The translations under genes and the position numbers were made by a program. DNA of 64,000 bases, from assembly GCF_958979055.1 (NCBI RefSeq), contig NC_084897.1:26686628-26750627 (forward strand). Direction: 5' to 3'. The stretch comes from Alnus glutinosa. Its lineage: Eukaryota > Streptophyta > Magnoliopsida > Fagales > Betulaceae. The notes under the pieces were generated by a model. It was not told the origin of the DNA. It searched no databases and saw nothing but the letters and a program-made list of their open reading frames with translations. This document shows, piece by piece, positions 36,001-46,929 of this stretch. Each line of letters begins with the position of its first letter. Position 1 is the stretch's first letter.

Positions 36001-37786
36001 AAGATACTTTTCAATCAAACAATCATCATAGGCATAAGCATTTCCTGATTTTCCAAGCAAAAGGAGAGAATCTTGTTTATGTTTGTATTGCTCACTGCTA
36101 GAAATGATCTCCATGTCAATGCAAGGCTCAGGCAAATGAAGCCCCAACTTAATTGTGCGAGATTCAGTATGCTCATTCAACAGCATTACCTGCCTCGTCA
36201 AAATAAAGTTTATGATTATATTGCAGAATCAACATAAAAAAGTAATCTTGATCCTACAAAACGCAAGAAGGGAAGGTGATGTTTTGAGACAGAAGGATTG
36301 GTTGCGCACTATGGTACAGTACTATAGTCGTTAAGATGGCCTGGGTCCGAAAAATACTAATCCTAGCAGATTTTGTGGTGGTGCTGAAGGTTTCAAGCTA
36401 CCTCATCCAACTCATAATGTCTTGAAAGCCATTAGACTTAAAAATAAAAAAATAAAATAAAAATAAAATTGGGAAACGGAATGGGTTCACTTTTTGGTTC
36501 AAGGAAATGAAAAAAAGACAATTCTGAGAGACACATGACTTGACACAAAGATATATGAACATTGAGGAATACGTCAAATATAAACATATTTACTTCATAG
36601 GCATACGATGATATTGCTAGCATAATTGCCAAATACCTGCAAAAAGTTTCCTGAAACAGAGTTGGAGGCACCCATAACATAGAGTCGACTCGCTTTCCCT
36701 TCTGCATAAGCCCATTTTAATGATGCTATAGGAATTTTGTCCATCTTATACCCGAGATTGAGTTTACATATAGGAACATTTTGAGAACCATGGTCTGATG
36801 CTGTATCGGTCCTTGGAGTTGTGGCAGAAGGAATACTCCATACGAAAATCTCTCCGTTGCTGTACCCAACAACAACTTTGCTTCCAAAAGGGCATGCCCA
36901 GCATGCACAAGTCACTTTCTTTGCTTCATGAGACAGTGATTGCAACATATTTCCACCTGTTGTGAAAATGGACTTGCTTTCTCGAATTTCCCATAATGCA
37001 ATTAAGCCATCTCTAAATATTATAAGAACTCTGCATTGAAACAGATAGCACAAGAGGAAAACAAGGATTTCATAAATCATAACACATAAGGATTAAAAAA
37101 ATAAAACTTCAATTGTTCTTTAACAAGTGTGAAAAAATGAGGCCAGCAAGGTTGGTGAAACTACCTCTTACTTTCAGCCGTTGGTTGAGGTAGTATATGC
37201 AGCACTGCAGTATCACCAGACACTTCAGTGAGATTCCCTAAACAAGATGATTGAACAGTGTTAGATTTTGCAATAAAAATGCATTATGTACCAGACAAAA
37301 AAAGAAAAAGAAAAAAAAGAAGAAGATAAACAGCATATGAACAAAAAGTTGGCCAAGAATGTATCTCACCATGAGAAACTGAGAGAGGTATAGTGTATTT
37401 CATTTGTACTATACCAAATGGTTCTTCTTGAAGCTTCAGAACTGAAATATTACCATCAGAATCTCCAACATACCTGTCAATAAGATATTACACTTAGTTG
37501 AAGGTGGTGAATGAATCCATATTTGGGGGCAATAAACACTTACATGTAACGACTGTGACGCATGACTGTAAAGGAGGTAATTTCTTCCTTAAAAATGTGC
37601 ACATGAGATAACAGCTTCTTGTCTATGTCCCAAACCTAAGTTATAATTTGGTTTGCAAATCAATTCCGAGAATTATCGTTGAAAACACAATGCATAAAAC
37701 ATGGTCTGGCAGTAGATTTTGATGTTATGAAAGCATAAGAATATTGACATACCCTACTATCAAACACGGAAACAAAAAAAAAAAAA

Positions 37787-37827
<41 letters not shown>

Positions 37828-40800
37828 AGTAAATTTTTAAAAATCAGCAATTAGTCTAGTGGAATAACTTGCCTCGAGGTGATTTTTCAAATTGACATTT
37901 AGAAGGATGCCTTGGTTCTCCATAAACTGAAGATAAATATCATGATTGATATTAGATAAACAATGTTCTGAACAATCTGATGATGAAAATCGATTTTCCA
38001 ATACTTCAAGAATAATCAGTATCTTATGACAGCCAAAACTGCAAATGAAAAGGAAAAGAACACAAGACCTGCACAAATTTGCTTGGTACTATCTCGTTAG
38101 ATTCAAGTAAAGCATGAGTATTATCTTTTCCAAATAACTTAATTCGGCCATACCTGAGAGGGGAGAAAAAAAAAAAAAAAAAAAAAAACAAAAACAATCA
38201 AATATGGCGTCAATAATGCTTCAACATTTTGATAAGATAAACATCCATAGATTAAAAATTCATGAAGTCCAACAGATTGAAATGATTTAAAGTCAAAGCT
38301 ATAAACTAGTATGGATGCCATTCATTTCATAGTAATAGGATATTTAAAATAACATCAAATGTTCATAAGATTTAGTGCACAGAATAGAAATTCATTAATA
38401 TAGAAAATTGCCATTCAATAAAACATTAAAAACGAAAATGACAAAAGAAACTCGATTTAAACATAGACACAAGGAAAAAGTTTTCCTCCAAACAGCATTA
38501 AAAATGCATGTGACAATCATGCGCTTTATTAAAAATGCAAATGAGAATTACATGCTCTAAGAATACATGACAATTTAATTAATAGACTGAGTTGGAGGAA
38601 TTTTTTTAATCCAATCTAACGGAAAATTTTATCCTACACAATATTTGAAAATGATTCACCAGTCAGGTCAAAATAAATAGAGCCATAGAAATACAAAATA
38701 GCACAACTTAAGATAATTTAGGAATAAAAGGAATGGCAGATGGCAACTTACTTTGTAGAAATTGCAAGTATCTTTTGAATGGAGTCATAAGCGAACATAG
38801 TAGATCCGGATGGGATCCCATAATGGAACACAACTCGTGGGTCTACCTCACTTGATTTCAAACCATCAGAATTTCCTCCAGGCTGCAACAAGAGTAGCAA
38901 TAATGTATCAAAAGCTCAACAAATCCAAATAGAATTTTTCTTATGGCCAGTTACTTTAGTATTGACTAAAGTTTCCAAAATGCGGCTATGTTTTTTTAAA
39001 AAAAATATTATATATATATATAATTTCAAAAATTTCAAAGATTCTCAGGCATGTGTATTTTTATAAATTTCATTAAATTCTGACCAACACCTAAATTAAA
39101 TTTTTGCATTTCTTTTTTCTCCTAAAAAAAATGAAGATATTTTTGAAATTTTGATAGGATTTAACGGAAAATTCTAACGAAGGGTTGAAATTAAAAAAAA
39201 TTGAAAGATGGTTATCCTAAATGAACACTTTTTAAAGTTTAAATACTTAATTGCAAAAGTGATGAAAAATCAAGGGTTATAAGTGAATTTTTCCTTAAAA
39301 GATATTCATTTTTTCTAATGGAATATTATCCTGCCTACCAAACGTAACCTTACTTTTTCTTTCGATCTTTTTATGATTATCCTTGCTAATTAACAAATAC
39401 AATAGTTCTTGTTTTCCTTCTATATCTTCTATATATATATATATATAAAGGTGATCAACCATACGAGGCTTTAAGGGTATGGTAAATTTGTGACAAATTT
39501 AATTATTATCACTTTAGCTTTTGTAGCATAATAAGGGTACTCGTAAATTGTGAAGGAGTCCTGCTAAGTGTATTAAAAATTTTGTTATAAGTTACTTACA
39601 AACTAACGTAATCGCCCATGTAACACTAATCACTTCAACCACTAAATAATTAAAGTTGAATTAAATTTACGTGATAGTGTAGTGTCATGTGAATTGCAAC
39701 ATGATTAATTTGTAAAAGATTGTAGTAAAAACCGTAGTAACCTAAACATTTTTAACCCTGCTCATCAATCAACACGAGCATATCAAGATCCAGCAATATA
39801 GCATGGCAGGGTTTCATTATCAATATCATTCAGGTTATAAAAAATAAAAAAGAAGAAAGAATTGAATTAAAGATCCTGCCATTTTGATGATATTCATTGA
39901 CCATAAAGGCCCTTACAAATCGGGTGGTAACAACTGATCCTCGACGCAAAGACCTAGATGGGGGTAGTTTATAGTATACATTAATGCTTACCACCGCCCA
40001 TCACGTGGATATGTTTTGTTGTTGACTGGTTGGATTATTTGGAGCAATTAATGGGTTGACCGTTAATCCATCAATATATATATATTTAATAATATTTTAT
40101 CAAGATCCAATCATCAATTGGCACCTCATGAATTTTATAATATTCAATAAATCCCCATCAAAAAATTCTTGAGGATAAGAAGTATCTTTTTTCTTTGTTT
40201 TTTTTGCCTTCTCTATAAAAGATATAGTCATATAGATACACTAGAAAGAGATGTGGACTAGCGTTTAAAGCTTAAAGGGGGTGATATAACACGAGGTTTA
40301 AGGTTAAAATAATATTTACCATATAAAATATTTAATTATCTTTGGCCTTCTCAGCATTTTTAGAAAATAAAAAGACTAAAAATTCGGATTGTCTTAATCT
40401 CTCAATCCCTTCACACGCTAACCTCTAATAAATTAGTCAAAAATTCAGCCAAATTAATGCATGAATCACTCCACTAATCACATTTCTCATTTAACAGCAA
40501 AATTAATTTCCAATATACCCTTTAAATTATCATTTAACAGATTTAGCTGTGCCCTTAGCCAAAAAAAAAAAGAAAATACAATTGGAAACTGAACCAAATC
40601 ACTACACCATACAGTCGCCATTAATGAAAACTGTCACTGTTCACACTGAAAAATCTGAACGCATATTATAAAGGAAAAAAAAATAAAAAAGGATAAAAAG
40701 AAGTTACCATAGGCTTGAAATTTAATCTGTTCCTCAAGTTTTTTTTTTAATTAACATAAAGATTGAAAATTAGGAAGCAAGATCGGTCAGTCTCAAAAGA

Positions 40801-41170
40801 AAGCTTGATTTGCAGAATCAACCTAAGAGCTATTATTATAATGACATATTTAATCCAATGCTGATTTTCTTTTGACAATACTTTAGTAAAGCACCAATGT
40901 TGAAGCAACACCTATAAACAAACAAAAACAGTGAACACCGAAAGCTTGGAAAAGAAAAGAAAGGAATCAACAAAAACAGCGTTCAAAATAGAAAAAGGTG
41001 AAATATTTGGCATCCGTAACTACACTGATATTCATATATAATGTTCTTAATTTCACAATGAACCCAGATGACATAAATCAGAGAAAGAGATCAGATGAAC
41101 CAAAGAAGAGAGAAGATCAACCAGTACTTACCTTCTTTGCAGCCTTCTCAACAAGCTTCTTGACAAACAT
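30088..41170 (-). CDS. DAW1: Tomosyn/Lgl-like WD40 protein, DAW1-like, 24 exons
   Basis: Minus-strand exons: 41170-41132, 38882-38752, 38153-38069, 37926-37873, 37635-37544, 37473-37370, 37237-37165, 37030-36637, 36189-35869, 35753-35550, 35141-35046, 34950-34887, 34781-34654, 34519-34273, 34111-33960, 33873-33749, 33119-32996, 32902-32844, 32589-32493, 32403-32214, 31957-31856, 31649-31531, 30773-30714 and 30189-30088. They join in phase to 1053 residues, typical for plant tomosyn-like proteins. The N-terminus MFVKKLVEKAAKK and the next exon (DPRVVFHYGIPSG) are family hallmarks. WD40 repeats fill about residues 40-900 as two propellers. The C-terminus (about 1001-1045) is an R-SNARE-like coiled-coil whose zero-layer Arg appears to be Asn. 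Tomosyn and Lgl proteins bind syntaxins and regulate exocytosis; Arabidopsis DAW1 (At4g35560) is a target of the male-germline regulator DUO1. Intron 4 has a GC donor. Confidence 0.94.
30503..30672. mobile_element. MITE in the last intron of the WD40 gene
   Basis: The left end AGTAATACTATATGCAAGAC and the right end, reverse complement AGTAATATTATATGCAAAAC, form the inverted repeat. Matching continues through AAAGGTGATGTG and AAAATCAC. Flanks AAAACATA and ATAACATA may be a diverged target duplication. Its ends resemble those of the elements at 7837 and 42835. Confidence 0.75.
31667..31728. repeat. Tandem duplication of about 31 bases in a WD40-gene intron
   Basis: TTTTTTTATGAGTCAACCAG followed by TGT occurs twice, near 31669 and 31700, inside intron 21. 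Confidence 0.8.
37770..37825. repeat. Poly-A rich run in WD40-gene intron 4
   Basis: An A run of about 50 bases with two single C interruptions, which reads as poly-T in the transcribed strand. Confidence 0.85.
38165..38188. repeat. Poly-A run beside exon 3 of the WD40 gene
   Basis: About 20 consecutive A directly upstream (in gene orientation) of the exon 3 acceptor. On the sense strand it is a T-rich polypyrimidine tract. Confidence 0.8.
38990..39300 (+). repeat. Interspersed repeat, copy 1 (WD40-gene intron 1)
   Basis: Shares ordered blocks with 63190-63515: TAAATTYYRTTAAATTYTGA, then CCAACACCTAAAT, then GAAATTTTGATAGGATTTAA, then ACTTTTTAAAGTTT, then GGGTTATAAGTGAA. Same orientation in both copies. 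No coding capacity; family unknown. Confidence 0.65.
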
Positions 41171-41336
41171 TGGATGGATGATGATCTTTGAATCTGCGCA
41201 CTCAGATAGAATGCGAAGAACCCAAATAACAAATACAATAATGAATAGAATGAGACGAGCGAAGCCAAAATCTGCTTTGAGATAACCGAAGAGAGAAAGG
41301 GAGAGAGTTTGGAGCAGTTGATTACAGTTCGCTTTC

Positions 41337-41342
41337 TTTATA
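41337..41342 (-). promoter_or_regulatory. TATA box of the WD40 gene
   Basis: TATAAA on the minus strand, about 167 bases upstream of the start codon, which would give a 5' leader of around 135 bases. The leader contains a CT-rich stretch. Confidence 0.55.
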
Positions 41343-42834
41343 AACGTTGAGCAGAGAGACAAATCCAGCGGTTTTTTATGGACAAAATCGGAAGGTTAGG
41401 ATTAGAGTGTGCGGACACGTGGATGGTTGATTAGGTGGAAGAAAAGACGTTTGACCGTTGATTATGCCAAAAAGGCAAACAAAAGCCAAAGGCTAAAGCT
41501 TGAGAGTGACAAGAAGCAAAGTTTATTATGTGGACAAATCAAACCTACGTCGCCTTCATCGGACAACTCGGATAGCAACACGTGTCGAAGTTGTTGTCCG
41601 TGTGGGGTTCATGCCTCGGTCGTTGTTTGTTGGTGAGGTACGTGGCATAACCGAAAGGTCCTTGCTTGCTTGATTTGCATATCCATTTCTTTGATTCACT
41701 TTTAGAATTTTATTCCATTTATTCTAATTAAAATGATCCTTCAATTCTTGGATAAAGTTTCCTTTAAACTATTTCTTCCCCAATTTAGCGTGTGTTTGGT
41801 ATTGTAATTTTGCATAAAATTACGTTCTTAAATTAAATCACAAAAAATTAACGTATCGTTCGATAATGCATTTTTTAAAATTTACGATTTAAAAACGTAA
41901 GAAAATTTATGTTTTCGATTAAGAAACTCACAATTTTAAAAGTTAAACTAAAATTTTACCAAAAACTTAATTGTTTTTTTAATAATTATATTTTTTAATT
42001 CGCATGTTTTAATATCATTATTTTTAAATTGCAGATTTTAAGTTTCACATGTATTTTTAATAAAAACATATAATTTTTAGGTGTATTTTTAAAAATATAT
42101 ATTAATAATTACATGCATTTTAAATACATATCAAATTAATAGGCTGCATTGAAAATTTTCAAACCAATATGGTGAAAAAAAAATTCCCTTTAATTCATTA
42201 ATTTTGCATAATATCCAAGGATGTGCATATCTTTAGCAATGATTCGATGGATCAAACTTTTTAAAGCTTGTATAAAAAGGATTCTCAGGTGTCAATGTCA
42301 TATCAGATCAAAATAAATTTCAAAGAACGAATGACATAATTATATATCTTTTTAGTATAGATCCTAGTAGTAATGGACACCTCAAATTGATGTTGTGCAT
42401 TTTAAATGTGAAAGATTAGGTCTTTAAATATTGATTTTTTTTTTCTTCCCCTTTTTAATGATTAGGTGCAAAATTTTGATTTGTTTGTTAATATGATCAA
42501 TTAAGAAATGCATTTATACTAATTCATAAAAACCTTTCCTCAAATTCATAGGAAAATACCTAAAACCCAATCAATTAAACTACTGTATGTACTTAAAATA
42601 TACTATTCTCACATATATTTTTAATATGATTAATAATACATTAAAAATACATGTGAAAATCGCGTACTCTAAAAATAAATGCCAATTGAATAGGCTGGAT
42701 TCAATTTTTTTTTTCTTTCTCAAATTCAATGTTAGAGGGAAGCTTTGTCCTTGATCAAATGCAAATGAACATTTGCCTCTTATATTTTGTGTATCTTCAA
42801 TGAATGAATGATTATGATATGTGGTGGGAAACAT
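41343..42834. other. Spacer upstream of the WD40 gene, left part
   Basis: The first 300 bases probably belong to the WD40-gene promoter. About 41780-42130 is strongly AT-rich and repeat-like (many ATTTTTAA words). No gene is supported. Confidence 0.45.
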
Positions 42835-43016
42835 GAGTAATGTTACACATCATCCCTTTGTCCTCCTTTTGTCCCCCCAAAATTGATGTGGCTCTTAAAA
42901 TCACTATTGAATTTTTGATATATCACTCTTGGGTTTTGATCCAATGGTGATTTTAAGAGCCACATCAATTTTGGGGGGACAAAAAGAAGACAAGGGGATG
43001 ATGTGTAGCATTACTC
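42835..43016. mobile_element. MULE-like MITE with a perfect 9-base target duplication
   Basis: Terminal inverted repeats of about 70 bases begin GAGTAATGTTACACATCATC on the left; the reverse complement of the right end begins GAGTAATGCTACACATCATC. GGGAAACAT lies at 42826-42834 and again at 43017-43025. A 9-base duplication is characteristic of Mutator-like elements. Internal sequence is short and non-coding. The near-identical arms suggest recent insertion. Confidence 0.9.
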
Positions 43017-43025
43017 GGGAAACAT

Positions 43026-46000
43026 TGTTAGCATTGGAACCAAAATTAATAGATATAGTAGGCCCAACTTTTAGGCCTCTACAAATGGTGAAGGCATTCC
43101 ATCAAATCCAGGCCCAATGGGCTTTTTATGTGAGTAGAAGCGGCCCATTATGTAAGCCCAAATGTGAACCATCAATTGACAGGCCCAGTCGGGGCCTACA
43201 CAAATTATTAATAACGATTGGTATGAAATCCAAGTCCAAACACTGCCTAAATGTGGCCCCAAAATAATAGAGGGCTAACTTTTCCAACAAAGACTTGTCG
43301 AGTTTTGATAGAGCCACGTTTGTCGAGTGAAAAAGCTTTCCCTAGACATTGGTCCCGGTTTGTTTGGGGTCCCAATTAACCCAACAAAAGCTTTAGTAGC
43401 TATAATGCACTCACGTATTCATCTCGATCACTTGCACAAGGCTTTGATGCACATGACGAAAGGCTCATGCCCTCTTGGCCTCATTAGTAGAGGGTCACTT
43501 TACAACCTAAGCCCCCTATAAAGGACATCATCTTCATGAGTTGTATGAGATGGGGTTCCTCCCTTTTCCCTTTTATAGGGAACCACGCTTTTAAAAAAAA
43601 CATCTCACCTCTTTCTTTCGGCATTCCCTCTTTAATGTTAAAATATTTCTACTTAATTCACTTGTCTAATTATGTCTTACATTGATCGATTATGATAAGA
43701 GAACCCATTTTATGATCAATTGTGCAAATGTTATCATGCCATTTATATGTTTAAATGGCATAACACCATGTATACTGTTAGATACAACAAAATAAGTGAA
43801 TTTTATATAAACTATTTTTTCAGCAATTTGACAACAATTGTGAGATAACGCATATAAAATTGTTAGCCACCCGTCCAAATAAGTGAGTTTTTATTGTTAC
43901 CATGTACAATAATGATAAATAATATGAAATGAAAAGAGAGAGAGCAGAAGAAAATAAAGATACAAATTTACGTGGTTCGACAATGTGCCTATGTCCACAG
44001 AAGTGCATGCGGCTATATTCAATAATAATTTAGGGTTACAGCATAACATATTTATAACAAAATCCTACTATACGGATAGATATGGAAAACATAAAAAATA
44101 CCATGTAGGGTACCACAAAGACGTTGCACCTGTACCCCCACAAGCTAATGTCCCCAGGCAACATAAACTTAATTACACCGAACAAGTCGTTGGCATCACG
44201 ATGTTCTACCAACTAACCACTATACTTATACTCTTGTATTACTCTTTATGTTCAAAAAAAAATTTGAGCCACTTGTTCAAAGAGTTCTATATAAACCCTC
44301 TTCCTACCAATTTATTGACAATTTGGACATAAATTTGCTAGACATCTCAATCACTAAATTAGAGTCCATGCATGACAATTCAACGGGGATAGGACAAGCA
44401 GCCGACATCCAAAAAGGTTGTGGCAACGCCTTGTCTATTTTAGTATTTAAAGATGCTTCTTTTGCTTCTCTTAATCCATGGCTCCATGCTTGATGTGTGT
44501 CTCCCATGCTTGCTACACAGAACACATACAATTAAAATGTATATGCATAGCAGGACTAGCCGACTCCTTTCTTTTCCCCCTAACACTTGCTTAAAAGAAA
44601 CCATACTTTCAACACACAATGCCACAACATGCACTCCATAATCATTGCATCTTACTACGTACTAAGACAATGATGACTGATTAATTAATTGAGCGGCTAG
44701 ATTGATAATAAATATAACTTGTATATCTAGTTCAACACGTGAACTACAAATGAGTTTTACTTACTTTCCAAACACAAAACATGAGTCGGTCTTATTTATT
44801 TTTTGGTTCTTTTTTTCATTTAAATGTGATTAAATCCAAATCATTCATTTTAGGGACACATCCGCAACGATTTGGATCTTGTAAATGCAGGACCACAATC
44901 CGCGGCGAAGAGGCTAATGATCCAATGGGCAAAAAGCCGAAGAAAAGTCAAAGAAGCGGCTCTATGACTTTTTTTTCTTTTAAAAAATAAAAAAAATAAA
45001 AAAAAAAAAGCAAAGCGGCTCTATGATTATATATAGAGAAATGACACGTTTTATACTCTAATGGAACGTCCCAGGCGCATCCTGCGAGCGTGGGTATGAA
45101 GCATAAGCCACGTCAATGAGCCAGCAGGGAGCGTGGCGCCCACGAGGCAGGCATGCTGTGGAAGGACCAAATCTAGGAAAAGAAAATAAAAAATATAAAA
45201 GCAAATTCCTTACTGGTGGCGCCAAATGGAGCTGTCGTGAGCAACATCAAACTGTCTGTGAGCTGTTCGCGTACGTGCCACAACAAATCAATCAAATCCT
45301 ACGTTAAATAATGCAAAGCCCATTCTGCTGAAAGCCTTGAAGCGACAGTGTTCTTTGATTTTATCCGTTGATTTAACAAAACAAAAAAATTAGGCTAAAT
45401 CCAATGTCCCACCCTGCCCCATCTCATTAATTTAACTTTTAAATTAAAGGCATTTTTTTTTTAAAAAAAAAAATGTAAATTAAAAGTTAATGAATATTAT
45501 CACATCCACTAAAATTATTTATTTTAACCTTAATACTCTAAATGGAAATCAGAACCAATATTAATTGTAGCATTCTTAATTATTATGTGGCTGTACCGTA
45601 CGTGGGTTGTCATTATTTGTCCAAATTATTCAAGACGGAGGTACAATTCTCCTCTTTGACGCCCTTTTTAATGCCTAACCAGTAACCACTACTAACAATT
45701 CTTAATCACACGTTCTCCCATCTTTCTTTGAATTATTATTTTCACCCTGGTCAGTTTTACAACTTTTCCGTCTATTCATTTTTTTTTTTTATATATATAT
45801 CCATTACTTTTTAAATCATTTTAAGAATTCTTAAAATTTTAATTATTATTATATGTTCAGTCCTAAAATAATTTATTTAAATGAATATAGTAGGCAAAAA
45901 TGATTTTTAATGGAATTATATTGAAAAATGTAATCTAATAAAAAAAATAAAAATTAAAAATTAAAGGGAGGTAAAAAAAGAAAAAAGAAAAAAGAAAAAA

Positions 46001-46160
46001 GAGGGGAGATGGAAGCTTCGCTTCCCGGTGGCCTAGTCCAAGTCCAGCAACGAACCTCCCTAGTCCCTTCTACTCGTAAACTAAAAAGCATGTAGCTTTT
46101 CTCTTTCCCTGTCTGCATCATTATATTATTTTAGTAATAACTACCAGTATTATTTTTTTT
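43026..46160. other. Intergenic region between the WD40 and TRM genes
   Basis: No conserved gene is recognised. The sequence alternates between moderately GC-rich patches (about 43050-43520 and 45050-45290) and AT-rich stretches, probably old repeat debris. An A-rich AAAAAAG repeat is at about 45974-46001. Confidence 0.45.
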
Positions 46161-46929
46161 CTTTCTTCATTCTCTTTGGGGTCTCCAACTGTTTACAAAA
46201 TCCCAGCTTTGAATTCACACTTTTTTCAAACGTCACCCTCTCTCTGTTCATCGCCACTCATCACAACCTCATTGATTTTTGAATCTTGGAACCGAAAGTT
46301 CCAATTCTGTTGCCGATGCGATTCCATTTTCTGGGCTCTTCCTTTTTTTCTTCTCTCAACGGTAAGTTCTCGATGTGCTTTTCTGTATTGACATGTTCGG
46401 TCGCTGAGAAAGTGTAGGAAGCGGGGGAACAAAATCTTATAGCTTTGTACATTGTTTTGGGTTTTGCTTGAACGATTTGGACAAAGTGAAATTGTCTTAA
46501 ACGAAGTCAAGCAATTGTGGTAGGCTTAGTTGACTGGATGTTGTTATATTTTCCAAGATTCAAAATTGTTATTGGGCCTAGTTTGATTTTTGTTGCTCGT
46601 ATGAGATTTGTATGAATTCAGCTCCTAGATTTCTCCTTCTTATCATTTCAAATTCACATGTAAAATGGGGCTTCAATTTGTCCATAAACTTCACGAACAC
46701 CACACACACACACACACACACACATGTATATTTTCCTTGCATAATTCAAGCCCTTCGAATTTAATATTGAAACCCAAATGCAATCTCAAAGATATCTGGG
46801 TGATTTATGCTGTTGCAGGGTATAAGGTGAATACAAACAGTAACTTTTGGTTTTCATGGGGAAATACATAAGTTGAAGCAGTAACTCAGTAGGAAGGGGA
46901 TGACTGCATTGTGGTAGCCCACTGGCTGC
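46161..46929 (+). promoter_or_regulatory. Probable 5' leader of the TRM gene, with an intron
   Basis: A CT-rich leader ends at a good donor (CTCAACG then GTAAGTTC, exon end about 46361). A TTGCAG acceptor at about 46814-46819 would join it to the coding exon. The transcription start is not defined. Confidence 0.5.
46699..46724. repeat. CA microsatellite
   Basis: About 13 CA units in the 5' untranslated intron of the TRM gene. Confidence 0.9.

Noticed and set aside
41117-41362. Upstream extension of the WD40-protein frame to an ATG at 41362
   Set aside because: The extension runs through the TATA box, and family members start at MFVKKLVEKA, so the ATG at 41170 is preferred.
43960-44060. TACGTGGTTCGACAATGTGC and GCCTATGTCCACAG resemble a word seen in some plant LTR elements
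   Set aside because: Only a short fragment is seen, without paired ends, priming site or coding parts, so no element is called.
43985-44332. 115-codon plus-strand frame
   Set aside because: No conserved domain; intergenic repeat debris with ordinary AT-rich composition.
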